A DNA stretch of 64,000 bases from Dactylonectria macrodidyma (Eukaryota > Ascomycota > Sordariomycetes > Hypocreales > Nectriaceae). Location of the stretch: NCBI GenBank assembly GCA_020744425.1, contig JAGMUV010000001.1:5146001-5210000 (forward strand), written 5' to 3'. The first letter of the stretch is position 1; each line of letters opens with the position of its first letter. Under the pieces are notes generated by a model. That model was not told the DNA's origin. It saw nothing but the letters and a program-made list of their open reading frames with translations, and ran no database searches. A program made the translations under genes and the position numbers. Of the stretch, positions 45,858 through 58,985 are shown piece by piece.

Positions 45858-48591
45858 TTACCGCACCCCTATGGGTAAACGCTGTTGCAAGCTACCCTGG
45901 CTACTAAAGGATGGGTCGGAGTCGAATTCACCACTGCCCGCGCTGGCGCTCGCACTGCCCGTCAGACTTCGATCGTTTCTAGGCTTAGTTTGAGGGAGGG
46001 TGCTCACCCCGATATGTTGCTCAACCTGCTGCGGCGCCACCTGGTTTCCTTGACCCGGGGGGTATCGAGGAACCGGTTGGCGAACACCGTCGGGGGGCGA
46101 TGGGCGTCCATTCATGCCAGGTCCGGGTCCGTATCCGTTAGGGGGAGAGGCCCGGCGGCCTCCTCGCATCGACGGGCTGTACGGGTGACCCGGGGATTGA
46201 CTAGTCCGTCGAGGGTAAGCACCGTTCATCCCTGGGGGACCGCCAGGGCCAGGTCCATACTGAAGATCATCCATCCTCGATGTTGTTAGTGAGTTGGCAC
46301 GAGAGCCGCCGTTCATCGTCCCACGGTCCACATTTCCGTATCGATTTGAGGAGTAACTCATGAGAGGGTCGTCGAGGATGCTTTCGGTTGTGGTTGGAGC
46401 ATGGCTCATCTGACTCGACCGGTTGCGGGAACCGAAATTCGGTCGGAATCGGCTACCGCGAGTCGGCGGGGGCATGTCGTCTGGATTGCGGCGGATTTGG
46501 GCTTGAGATGGTCCAGGTACTTTTCGGTTCTTCCTCGATGTCATGCTCATCATGTCGAAGTTGTCGGGATCAATCATCGGGACATTGACGTTCGCAGTCG
46601 GATCGACGTAGTTATCGTCATCGTCGTCGTCATCGTCAAAGACCTGTTTGCTGTTTCGCATGGGATGAGGGCCTCGACGAGGTCCGCCCGGACCGGGTGG
46701 CGGAGGCCCGCGGCGCATCCGCATTTCCTGTTCTCGAAGAGCCAATTCGCGCTGTCGAAGCTGCATCTCTCGCTCACGAAGAGCGAGGTCTGATGAATCT
46801 CCGGGGCCAGCACCAGATGCTTCCGAGCCTTCCGGAATGTCATCGTAAAGTACAAGGTGCGAAAACTCGTCTAGACTATTCTCCTCCATTGATCCTCGTC
46901 TTGAAGGTTGTCTTGAACCTCCGCCATTCATGTTCATGGGAGGAATTCGGCCATAGCCGTTCGGGGGTGGTCCACCATTCATTGGAGGTGGGCCGCGGCG
47001 CATACCTGCCTGGCTAAGGTTGGAAGAGTTCCTTGGCCTGGGTCCCCGGGGAGGCATTCCATTGCCGTTCATCATAGGACGATGGCTGTTCTGGGACGGC
47101 ATCCGAGGAGGGGGCAAGGGTGAAGTGGCATTCGGGGAAGCGGGCGGCATCACACCGGGGTGATCACCAGATTTAGGTCTGTTTCGGTTGACGGTGTTGA
47201 GGTTGTGAAGGATCGCGTAGAGGGTCTCGATTCGAGGAATGGGAACCTTGGATTCGCGGGCCAGCTTTATAGGTGAGCCCAAGTACGTCTCGACCTCCAT
47301 GGGCCTCCTAGCGACAAAATCCTGCCACATGATGCTCTCGGTAGTGACTTTGGTCATGTCGTTGATGGTCTTGTGCTTGAATTCGGCATCAAATTTGCAA
47401 CCATTCGCATTAGCCAAGCCAAGCAATTCATCAATGACATCAGAAACGAGGTCTTTCACTCCAACCTTCTCGAGGAGGGCGGCGTGGTTTGGCGTTTCAA
47501 AGATAACACTCGCCGGGTGGAAAGCGATGGGACTGTGCCAACCTGTTAGCGACGCATGGTAACGAACGTGCCAAAACATACCCAATCACCCTCTCATACT
47601 GATGTTGTCTAATGTTCGGTGATACTTTGCAGTCAACCTGTCCGGAGCTGAGAGTCACCGCCAACGCCTGTGCCATGTCCTCCTGGATGGTCGCGGGGAT
47701 GTTGGTGTTCTTGTTGGCAGGGCCAACCCAAATCTCAGATGAGCCCTTGTGCTCAAACTCGCTCTGGCCCAACTGCGTCACCTCTGCACCAGAGACAAGG
47801 GAGAGAACGATGTTGGTAGGGAATCGCTCTTCGATGGCGGCCTCGACGCCGAGAGTGTGAGTTGTGTTGATAAGGATACATGTGTGGTGAGGAGTGACAA
47901 CGGAGTCGATGACGGAGGCGAGATCATATACATCGGGGAGGGCTTTAACACAGAGAACGACATAGTCGAAGGGACCGTCTCGAGCGTTCGCGGCATCTTC
48001 TGGGTTTCGGACAACTGTAGGAGCCAGTAAGTCAGCGCGTCATCTCAAATACTAAATAGCGAATTGGCGTACCATGTCGCGGCTTGAACCGCTCGTTTCC
48101 GAACACGGAGGACCTAGGAACGGCTGGTCAATGAAATGTTGTTTGTATATCGAAGCAGTTGACGTACTTGAACGAGATTCCGTATTGGGCTACATGTTCG
48201 AAGCCCGACTTCCATACAAGAGTTACATCGCAGGCATTGGTGGCCTGGAGTCGCCAAGACAGGAAAGCAGATACAGGATTGCCTCCCACTGAACAGATTC
48301 TCATTAGCTCATTGTCGTCCATATTGACCAGCACGAGTAGGACGCTGCATCCGCAACGGTCCGTGGCGACGTTGTGATGATGGAAAGCGAGTGTGGTGGA
48401 GGGGGTTGTTGGAAGTGACAGGAGAGGAGGGTGATGTACTGGGGGTGATAAGGCACAAGATGGTTTGTAATGACGCGCCAGAGAACAATTGGGGGCGCCG
48501 GAAAGCAAGCTAAGATATGTAGGGAGAATTAGAGGAAGAGGAGGGTCAACGGACCTGATAGAATCTTGAGCCTAGTCGTTACAGGCGCCAT
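45858..48591 (-). CDS. Ketopantoate-reductase-like protein with long disordered tail (mug72-like)
   Basis: Five exons on the minus strand: 48555-48591, 48168-48288, 48073-48113, 47582-48014 and 45858-47532; 768 residues. Residues 1-327 have the ApbA/PanE (2-dehydropantoate 2-reductase) layout: an N-terminal Rossmann segment (KILSVGGNPVSAFLSWRLQA), the strand FDYVVLCVKALPDVYDLASV, and a helical C-terminal domain with the conserved RRPMEVETYLG and VPIPRIETLYAIL blocks. The usual GxGxxG is altered to GGNPVS, and the usual Lys/Asn active-site region reads YERVIGPIAFHP, so catalysis is doubtful. Fission yeast mug72 is a related fungal protein by my recollection. Residues 328-768 are Pro-, Gly-, Ser- and Asn-rich, with a short charged coiled-coil-like run (REREMQLRQRELALREQEMR) and an acidic run DDDDDDDD. 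All introns are GT-AG; intron 1 is 266 nt. Confidence 0.82.
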
Positions 48592-51500
48592 GGTTTCTGT
48601 CGGAGCCCCAATGTGGAATAGTGGGTTAAACCAAGTTTGAGGGTGCAGCAGATGGGCCTCTCGCGATGGACCCGTAGCCTCGGGGCTTGGTGGGTGCCAC
48701 ACGCAACAGGAACCCTAGGGATGGCTGGACTGAGCAAGGCCAAACCCGGTGAAGGCGGTATATCGATTATTGCAAGCCGCAAAGTAGATGGCTTCGACGG
48801 GGGAGCGGGGGGCTGGCTGGGCTGGGCTCGTGGAGAGATCAGTCGTGCATGTATCGGACCAGGAGGGAGGCCGTTGGCGTAGGCGGAGATCGCGGCGGCG
48901 GCGTGTTCGATGACGGCCACGGTCGACGGACAACGGACGGGGAACAACCGGATGACAGGCAATAGTGGGATCAACGGATCAACGAGCGACACGCCAGAAT
49001 CGTGGCGGCAGGATGGCGTACCGGGGGGGTGGTGGGCGTCGAGCAGTGGACGGCGCGATGTCGACGGTGGTAGGCTGGTGGTACAGGATGTGATGAGCAA
49101 GTGGTGGCCCAAAACGAAACGAGCGTGGTCGAGAAGTCGGCAGCGGCTTGCGGTGGTGACGGGTGGGACGAGAGCTGAGAAGGCAGTGGGCTCGGAGAAG
49201 GAGATTGTCTGGGGTTCGTCGACAGGACGGTGGGTTTGAGCAGGACCTGGAGGAGTTGGACCGGTGGCTGCGGAACAAGTTGAGCAAGCTTGGCCTGGGA
49301 GAGGGCGTATGCGTGAGCGCGGGCGCTGGTTACAGCAACACAGGCGTCGGCGTCAGCGTATGTGGGCTCTCTATCCGCCTGGGGGGTGTTGGATGTGGGC
49401 GTTGACCAGGCCCTGGACGAGCTGGAGTGACTAGGCTAGATGGATCAGCTTGGGTTGATGAAGAGGGCCCCTCCCAACCGGGGTCGGATGGATTGATTTT
49501 GATTGTGATTGATTGGGAAAGGCGCACAAGGGCAGAGGCAAGGGTATAATCGTGCGTCTGTCCCTGTTTGCCAATGAGCGACACGCAGGTACGAATACAG
49601 CGAGTGCTCTCTGCGAAATACGTAGTATGTCGTATGTAGGAGGTAGGTACAAAGGGGAAACACGACAACGAGAAATGGGAACAAGAGGCCAGTGCAGAAA
49701 TGGGAAAGATACTGGTGGATGGACCAGATGGATCAGAACACGAGAAGAAAAAAAACCCAGAGCCAAGAATCCATGGGCCCAACCGGGACCACAGGGGGCC
49801 GGACAGCTCGGGAGTGGCTCAGTCTGTCGGATAGGTTGGGATGGATATTCCAGGGCAAGGGAATGGCGCCCAGTCACTCTCCCCGTCGTCCCGTATCGAA
49901 CAGAATACCAATGGGGGGATGGGATTTGCGCTTGGGGAAATGATCGAGGGGGAGGGGGGAGGGGCGGGAGGGAACAAGGGAGGATAATCGAAAGGATTCA
50001 GGATTGGATTGGGATTGGATTTCACTTACCGTTGGTAGCTGATAGATAGAGTAGTGGGCTGCTGATTTCGGTGTTGGGTGTCTTGTGTTTGGCGTTGATC
50101 CAAGGCAACACGAAGGCAAGAAACTCTAACCTGCTTCTCTGGCTGTCTTCCCTTCTGTCAAGTCTCTCACTTTCTCTCCTTTCTCTCCAAAAGCAAAAGG
50201 ATCCGAACCCCAAAATGGGTCAAGTGGGGATGGAACAGGCCAACAGATGTCAAGAAAAGAAAACTTGGTGTAGTGACGGAGCTGGAGCTGGAACTGGCCC
50301 TGGAGCTAACGCAGAGCGGGCGGAGCGAATGCGTGAGAAAGCGAGCGGATGCCACGAGGAGGAGGGGGCACGCAATGCGATGCTATGTGATATGCGGCCG
50401 CGCTGTGCGAATGCTGAGCAATCGTGTGAGGGTGTTTTAGTTCAGGTCGCAATTGCTGAAAAGCCCAATCAAGTAACGAGTGGAAGCCCGCAGTGCAGTG
50501 CAGTGCAGGGCAGTGGGTGGCAGTCCCTGGACGTCTCTTAAAAAAGAGGACCCGCGTGGCAACGAGAATAGAGAGCCGCTCCTGTGTGATGGATGAGAAG
50601 AGGCTTCCAAGTGCCTTCTGAAGCCGCGCTGGGGAGGCGGGAAGCTCTCTCGGTGGGTTGCCGGGGCTTGTGAAACGGGTGTGTCCAGTGACGATCGAGT
50701 ACGTAGTATCGTCAATCAATGGATCGCCCTTTCTTCTCCGTTCGTCGAGGGGGCGTCGGTCGACCCTGGAATTTGGAGATTGATTAATTGTTTGGGCAAG
50801 CTCCCCAATTGTAAGGGAATTATTAGGTAGGGCGTGGCCGTCAAGGGCATCAAAGTGATGGGTGATTCACTATGGGCGAAGGAGCAAGACAGCGTGGGGC
50901 AGTGCGATTTCCTCGTCACTTTTCCGTTTCGGTCCTTTTTTTTTCTTCTCTTCTTCTTTTCGTCGTATGTCGTCTCGTGTCAATCGTGTTCTTCGTCTTT
51001 GTTCCCCGTCTCTCTTCTCGGGGCTTCAAGGGACTCAGATCGGGCGCCGTTGTGATACGTGTGTCTCGGCAGGGTGCAGTAAGACGGGCAGCGAAAAAGA
51101 AAGAAAAAAGCACACAACAGTCGAGAGCAGCCGCGATAGCGTATACAGATTATCACGTCCGTCGATTCTCGGTGCGCCTACAGAAGCAGTGGCAACAACA
51201 GCCAGGAGAGAGAGGGGAGGGAGGTTGAGGAGAAAGCACGAGAAAGGGAGAAAACCTGCGAGCGATCAGAGCGAGGACCCGTATTCAGTATCTCCCATCC
51301 ACATTCACAACAACCCCTTCAACTTCGTACAGCACCACGTACGGAGGTTTATCCCTACGTACCCATATCTCATCCCTATCCGTATCCCTACACATCCCCA
51401 TCTGCTCTGCCACATGGCTGCTGCTGGCCGGCGTACTACGACTACGTAAGTCGCAGTGCAGCTAATGGACCCCAGGCACGACACCACAAACTGGAGTCAC

Positions 51501-52680
51501 TGGACAGGATCCAGGCACCAAAACATTCCGGATGGATACTTCTGTCCACACTCTGCACACGGGTCTCACGGGTTAATTGTTTACTACACGCGTATCACAA
51601 TCATGACCCGTCACAGCCTGCATCATCGTCCATTAGGCAAGTCTTCCGGGCTGAATTGGTTCAAGACCAACATCGTCCAAAGCCCGCGCAAGCCGGTTCC
51701 CTCCCAACATTGCAACCTCTAGCCCCAACCCTAGTGATTAAAGGGTCGTATTCAGAGATCAGCCTGCTTGGGCTCAAGCTTTCCAAGGAAATCCCACCAC
51801 CAGATGTAACCCTGCAGCACGTCCAAGCTTCCCAACCATGTACTCGGGCTGCCAGTTTCCTCGAGTACTTCGTACAGTCCCTGCTTGGCATGCTGTGCTA
51901 TGCCGTGCTACCTTTTCCCTACCTATGCCCCACGACATGTGACACATGCGTACCAGGACGTAGTATCGACCAGCCAAAAATCCACCCATCCACTCTTTTC
52001 CTTGCGTACCTCAGACTTGGTGAGGATATGGCTCCTCCTGACATCGAACAAGGACGACGACATGAGTGGATGGGCATGATGGATCTTCCCACACAGCATG
52101 GGGCCCGCTACCGGGAAGGAGCTTCCGGGTAGACTGTAGTGGGCGCCCTTGTCCAGGGCCTGCGCCTCAATGGGACGCGTACAACAATTGGACAAGGTGG
52201 TGAACACGGAGATGGTGAACGCGGCACGAGTCCACAAACCTCGTAAAGCAAGAGTCAATGGAGAAAATAGAGACAGCCGGCGTTAGTCAGGTACCGAACG
52301 GGCCGGCCGACCAGTGTGCTAAAACGAAACGCTGTCAGCCCAGTCTGGTTGAAGCCATCCTCAGTAATGCCATCTAGCACTGGCCAGTGCGTGTCATGGT
52401 GTCGTTGCGCTCATGGGGAACGGGACTGCCGGGGACAGGGGCTGGAGAAGAGGGTAGCTTCGTTCACCACCATCACCAGGCATGTGAAGTTCAGTTTCAG
52501 TGCATTTCGGTGCATTGTACATTCACGTGTTGGTCCAGTGGCTTCTAGTTGAATTGTGCATTTTGTGCCACATTTTTGGGGGGCCGCCGACGAGGTGGCA
52601 GGTCATGACTCAAATGGCATTCCTCAACCAGGCGGGCGGTTCCTGTCATGACTATCATGGCATGTCGCTTCTGACGCTCA

Positions 52681-52712
52681 ACAACAATAAAAACAACAAC
52701 AACAACAACAAC
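52681..52712. repeat. AAC trinucleotide microsatellite
   Basis: ACAACAATAAAAACAACAAC and following AAC units, about ten repeats with one interruption. Confidence 0.85.
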
Positions 52713-52722
52713 TTGAAAATGC

Positions 52723-52765
52723 GCCATCAGCCATCACCAGCCATCACCAGCCATCATCGGCCATC
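52723..52765. repeat. GCCATCACCA-type tandem repeat
   Basis: About four imperfect copies of CCATCACCAG (with CCATCAG and CCATCATCGG variants), directly after the AAC microsatellite. Confidence 0.75.
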
Positions 52766-55267
52766 TAAAGAGGCTGATTGTCTCAGTCCCCTATTCCCGC
52801 CCAGGTGCTATATTCGGATCGTCTCTCCACACCTATCTACTTGGCACATTCCTGGCCATCCACACCTCGGGTGAGGCGGAGAGTCTGGGGATGAGGAGAA
52901 CGGCAAATGGCTGCACGCTGCAGTTGCGCAAGCCGAGCTGCATAGCTTCTCCCGGCTTGTGCGCCATCTCCCTCTCCCGCCTTACTCTCGAGCTTCACTC
53001 TTGCTACCACGCGGCTCGCCGGTGACGATACATAGTACAGTGTGCGGATACACCACAGGCCATGTCATTGTCTTCCATGGCCCAGGCCTCTGGGTACGTG
53101 TCCAAGTGCGCGTCGACACTCGTGGCTCACTCCACCACTCGTCATTCTCATTGAAAAGTGGTTCTCCCGGGCTTGTTTCTCGCTGGCTCCCCGCTGGACT
53201 GGCCCAAGACTTGCAAATCAAGACGTAGACTGACTTGACTATTCGTACGTGGTATGTGTGCGTGTGCATGTGCAGGCACCAGTACCAGTGTCAGTGCTGT
53301 TACTTCGTACGTCCTCGAGCGCTAAGCTTATGAACTCCACTACACTACCGAATTAGGGCCAGCATCAACAGACGAGTATCACAAACCCATTATCCAAGGA
53401 TTCGAAGCTTCTTAATCCAGGATGGAGCCATTGGTCCGGTTCTCGTCAGCGTGGTCAATTGATGACCTCCACCACAACGTAGCGAGTCCACTCATCAGCC
53501 CCTTGAACATTAAAGTTGTGCACTTCTTCCCGCTAACAAAACTCTTAGCCTTTTTGTCCAGTTGGTGACATGTCGGACCAACGAGGCGCCGACTGAAAGC
53601 GATAAACTGGTCTAACGTCCCGCAGCCACGGCCCGCCACCGCCCTGTGGATAAAAGTTGAGGAAAAAAAACTCCAAATTCCATCGTCTTGTTTAGTTAGG
53701 CACAGACAAATGTGCTGATCATGACCAACGAAGTACTATGTAGCCTCTCTCCCCTTTCCTCTGTTGCCTTCTGCAACGGCGTCTTTGCTAACGACGAGGA
53801 ATCACTTAGTTGAGGCATGTCACTTCCCATTTTGTTTCCATTCTGCAGTAAACAATAACTACATATGCACTTGTGATTGCGACCGTCAGTCACTCTCACA
53901 CAGTCTTCCAATCTCATCACGGCGCCCCGTGCCTCCACTTCGAAATGGTCTAAATATGTCCTGCCCCTGGCCCCATGCGCTCCCGGCATCGCCGGCTAGC
54001 AATCTCGATTCGCACAATCCTGCCCATGACGTAACGGTGGGGATGTTTTCTCGTTCTGGCCTGACAGAAAAACGACATGGGACGAGACGGGGAAATTCTC
54101 TTGCAGGGGCCAGAGAGGCTCGTGATGAGCCACCCATTTTCAACCGACGTTCTCGACTATGAATAACTACGTTCTGTACGTACCTTTTCAAGCCTACCTT
54201 ACCTACTCCCATGGCTGCTCCATCGAATGTGTGCGGATGGCTGCAGCCAAAAGGGGCCACGACTCCAGGATCCCCCGGGGTTTGCCGTTCTAAGCTTCTT
54301 TGGCTCTCTTTGTGAGGCTTGATTCGCCCGCAAGGTTTAGCCTCCACCATTTCGACCCTCTGGCCTCAGAATCGACCAACAATGTCAGCTGAAGTTGGTG
54401 CGCTAAAGGTCGAGGCTCGCCTAGAAGATCCTGCAGCTGTCATCGCGCATGCACGCACAATCCTCCAAATGTACGAAGTACAATACATACATGGGACGAA
54501 ACTAGCAATGACCGACGAATCGCCGCTGTTGAGTCTACCGCTTCTCTATTATAGCGCCTTCGTCGTCCGAGTGTGTGCTGGCAGCTTTAGGCTTGCTGCA
54601 CCCTCCAGGTTCTTCCTTGGTAAGACCTGCATCTGCATCAAGCTTGGAGAGAAATGAGAACCACCCTGGTCGTCCAGTCGTTTGCTATCGTTCGTTCAGA
54701 ACCATGACCTAGCCGCGCCCAGTGACATTCTCTTGCCTGCGGACCGTCCGGCCCCGCCCCAGACCCCGACTCCGTGCTTCGTCTGCCGTTGGAGCCATCG
54801 TCGCGCCTCGGGAATTCCATTGTCAGATGGTTGCTGATCCTAGGAACCCAGCAGCTACACCCATCGTAGATCCTACTACCGCAGGGATCTTCAACAAGTA
54901 TTCCGGGCCTTCAATGCGAATGGTCCCTCCGAAGCTGCGTATGGTGGGCTATCCAAATTGTGGCGGAGACGGACCGGACGATCTGTCAAAATTGCTACCT
55001 AAATCTTCAAATCAAACCCATTGTTGATGATTGATGATTCATCAACACTTGTTGGTGGCCGGGCCTGCTTGTGTCGTTCAGGCTGCAGTTACAGGGCTCC
55101 CTCCCCTGTGCCTCCGGTGAGGTGTGCTGTCCATGGCAGATATGTCCTCTGTAGGTACGTAGTGCCACGGCGGCGTGGGGGGCGGCACATCCCATCGTCC
55201 AGTCCGTGGCTGAGAGCTTCATCTCCGGTGTGGTTACCATGAAAAAGCCTAAAGAGACTCTACATAC

Positions 55268-55285
55268 TATCTCTGATCAGAGATA
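55268..55285. repeat. 18-bp perfect palindrome
   Basis: TATCTCTGATCAGAGATA equals its own reverse complement over 18 bases, with no spacer, centred on TGATCA. It lies within gene desert 2. Confidence 0.85.
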
Positions 55286-57170
55286 AGGAGATAAAGTTGC
55301 AACCTTCCCTTTAGTTCCTCCTCGTTGCCTCTCCCGCCCCTATCTGGTTATCCTCGTTGATAGGCTACAGGGCTGAATGAACCGAATGGCATATTATCTC
55401 CCCTGACTGGTCCAAAACCCCCGGTCGAGGTTGCACTCCCCAACCCAGTTACTATTCGCCTCCCAATTCTTAAATTGCCTGGTGCTAAATTTGACATGAA
55501 GATCAGAAGATGATCGACACAGACTATTGGCGGGGCCTACCATGGGGTTAAACAGCTTTTGTCGCCTTGGCGTCTACAGGGTATCCATCTTACCCTCCCT
55601 GGCCGGTGGTGATGCGAGACTATCCCGGCTTGAACATCATGATCATCGCCAAGGCCCAATGTGTGAAGAACTGTATTGAGATATGCGAAGATGACAAACA
55701 GAGCCTATTTGACAGCCGCCGTCCCAATTCAATATGGAGTAACGGAGAACACTGCAACAGTACGCACTGACACTAGTACGGCTCTTTCTTGCGAGTTTTG
55801 CACCCTCGTGAGCACCTTGGATTTTTAAACAGCAAGGTATAGGGTAACGCACCTGGCAAATGCGCCCGCAACCACTATTATATCGGAGTTATTCCGAGAG
55901 TTGGTGATTAGGTACGCAAGTTGGGTGTTGGATGAATATGTAGACTATCGAAAATGTGTCTATTTACTACTCTGGTTGCCTATCATTTGTATCACGATAT
56001 CTCCGCAAATTGAGTATTCTGCGAGGCACTAACGTTATTCTCCATCTTTGTTATGGCTCACAAAGTTGACTTATTGATGAGGAAAGCAAATCGAGAACAC
56101 GGCTTAAGGCCACCATGAAGACTTCATGTCGTGATTGAGTTAAGTCTGCTCGGCCCATCACATATGTCGCATTGTTTAGAACTGGAGTGAAATTTCCAAC
56201 GATTTATTCGCAGTTACTGCCGAACTATGGCACTGGAAACAAGGGACATAACTTACCGGGAGTTCTACCATGTTGTATTATTGGCATGGATCCCCTCTTG
56301 TTACACCAAGCCGGGACCGCCAAGCCGTCACCGCCCTGTTAAACCCAGTAACTACGCTGTGGCCTTCTCTGCCTTGAAAACAACCCTTGTCCACGAGAAG
56401 CTCCTTGAAATCGTCATACTCGGCAAACGAACACCACAGGGATTGAACGCGGTATCCGAGAGACGCTACTCGCCGACGCGCATTTGGCCAGACGCCATGT
56501 TCTAGCCTCAAGCACCCAAGCGGCTGCCACGCATCCCATCGCTAATACCAGGTGCCCTGGCCGGGTGTGGCTGACCCAAAGGCGAAAGAAACCGGAATTG
56601 GCTCCGCACGGGGCATCATGCCACGACGACTTGCATGAACCTTGGTCTGGGAGCGGTGGGAGGCCCCAGGCTTAGGCTTGATGTCGAGCGATGCACGAGG
56701 CGAGGACGATCGCTTCATCGTATATGAGAAGAGACAGTTGTAAATTATACAATGCCGATATTGGGCCGGTTGTCTTAAAACTCTGAAACTCTGTGACTGT
56801 GTGATCGGGATGTTGCTATTCGGGGTTCTGAGCCGGCGTGAGGTGAGGTGAATATCCGATGGCATTCGCCACGGCGACTTTGGGATGTCATTGAACGACG
56901 GTCTGCCGGCGATGTCTCGGACAAGTGCGATTGTAACCCCATGAACTAAGAAAATACGGCGATGATTCGAGTTGTCACAATGGCCGGGACGGTGTATCAA
57001 GTTCGGCCCAGACTTCTGAGGCATGGCCATGCGCCTACAAACAACAACGGCAAGTCATGAGAGGGCGAGGTTGAATCTGAACTAAAGTATCCGTAGTGAC
57101 AAAAATGTCATTTTCACACAAGAACTTGTAAAGCATTGTTGGCCTCGACCCTTTATGACGAGGCCTCCTC

Positions 57171-57216
57171 GAGTGATGAGTTTCCTTGAGTGAGGAGCTT
57201 CCGTGGGTGAGGAGAG
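57171..57216. repeat. 17-bp degenerate tandem repeat
   Basis: GAGTGATGAGTTTCCTT, GAGTGAGGAGCTTCCGT and a third partial copy GGGTGAGGAG follow one another at a 17-bp spacing. Confidence 0.65.
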
Positions 57217-58985
57217 ATTTAGATGTCGTTGCAAGTTTTCCAAGGGGACGAATAGTACAAGACTCTAAATTAAAAGTCGTAACCGAAGCTTGATTCTATG
57301 TTTGCTTTACCTAAAACTGTGCATGTTGCCTGGCAAGCTATATATGTCCTTCCGAGCGAGGAGTGATCAAGATTCTTGTTTCCTAACTGGAACGGATACA
57401 TAAATACTTCACCAAGCCAACCGAATGCACATCGTCTCGTTAGGGCAGGCTCGGTGTCCATGTCCCATTCGGTGATCCAAGACTTTACTTCGATAGACAG
57501 AATTAAGCAACCTCACTCTTCACCCCACGTCAGCTGAGTATGCCACCCAATTATGTGGTTCTATACTGGTTTATCGTGTCTAGGGATATATATACAAAGA
57601 TGAAATCTACAAACTATATATCCACATCGTAGAAAGATCATCAAATGCTTTCAATCGAGAGGCGTGCTGCAGACAAATGTGAGAGCATGGTTGGTGTTGG
57701 AATCCGTAGTCGATCGCTCGATGCATGTTCGCGTTCCTGTCATTTCCATTTCCCATATCATTCATAGCCGTCTGAGTTAATTTGACGACGAGGAGTCTCA
57801 AATAAGTCTGCCTCTTATTACTTCCGATCAATTCCTTTGTCCTCGACCTTCAAAGACAGCACCCACACATGTCCCAAACCACGACCCTCGCCGTCTTGTT
57901 GCAAACATCACCGATTCCAAGAAAATAAGAGTAGCTGTATATGCTAAATCTGTTGCGCGAATTTCATCTCTGCAGCTGGTAGAACCCGCACATTTATTGC
58001 AGTCCAGCAATTGAGGCGATGTCATATAGAATGAATGATATTGGGATGGACTCGTGCGTCCTTGGGCTTCACTGCTCAAGTTAAGCGGACAAAGGCTGGT
58101 ATTATACTCTCTTTGACTGCGGGTTCTGATTCCCCTGATTCCCTAGTTCAACCCTCTCATAACTATGTCAACCCTCGAAAATTATCTTGGTAACGAAGAT
58201 TGACAATACTTGCACATGAGGACCGCCTGGCTTATACCTAAGGAAGGAAGACTCAATTGGAGGCGGGTACGAAATCGAGAAAAGCTAAAGAACTGAGAGC
58301 TCTTGATGAATGAATGACTCGAGTTTGGAATGTTGCTGATGGAAGACGTAGCCTTAGAGAGATTACTGAGCGCCTTGGCGTGTGCCCATGCAAGAGTTCA
58401 AAGAGTTATGGAATACCCTGTAAGCGCTACTGACACCTGAAATTACCAAGGCGCCCGAACTTGGTCTTGGTTGAGTGATTGACAGTGTCGGTTGCTCTTC
58501 TTGGTGAACTAGGGCACGGGTAAATGATCGATGACGTATCATACTTTGCATCCCTTTTTGAGATAAGGTTAGATCAGATCTTGCTTCTTTAACACGGTTT
58601 GGAATGAATGAAATATGGAGTCGAGAAGGGCTGCATCTCGAGGTGAGATTGAGAACTGGAAGTTGTTCGTATTGCTTGTGGTAGATAAAAAAGTACGTTG
58701 TGGATTGCTGATTTTCGTCTTCCTCTTTTGTCTGTATAGTGCGGGATGTGGAAAGCTCGGAACCCGGATGAAGGCGTTGGTTGGCCTCAGCAGACTCTGA
58801 GATGAAACCGCGTCGCAGCTAACAGCTCCACTTTTGAACATGATTTGATGCGTGCGATCGTCATCAGTCGTTTGCTTCCTCAACTTTGACCCTGATTCTT
58901 TGTCGAACAATTGTCGGATATCTTTAAGGCTTCTCTCTGCTTCGGCGTGTTGCTTACAATCATCATCCTGGAGACAACCTTCGCA

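Larger units (their letters stand above)
48592..58985. other. Gene desert 2, upstream of the reductase-like gene and the GST-like gene
   Basis: About 10.4 kb with no gene that I can support. 48.6-50.3 kb is purine-rich on the plus strand, as expected for a CT-rich leader of the minus-strand gene. Simple repeats occur at 52681-52712 and 52723-52765, an 18-bp palindrome at 55268-55285 and a 17-bp degenerate tandem repeat at 57171-57216. Open frames of 90-195 codons exist (for example 50862-51449 plus, 56542-57030 minus) but none shows a domain or consistent splice structure. A non-coding transcript or long regulatory region is possible. Confidence 0.55.

Noticed and set aside
54319..54657. 112-codon plus-strand open frame with a helical look (VEARLEDPAAVIAHARTI)
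   Set aside because: Isolated in desert 2, no recognised family, no intron or start support; left uncalled.
56542..57030. 162-codon minus-strand open frame
   Set aside because: No domain, irregular composition and no supporting splice pattern.
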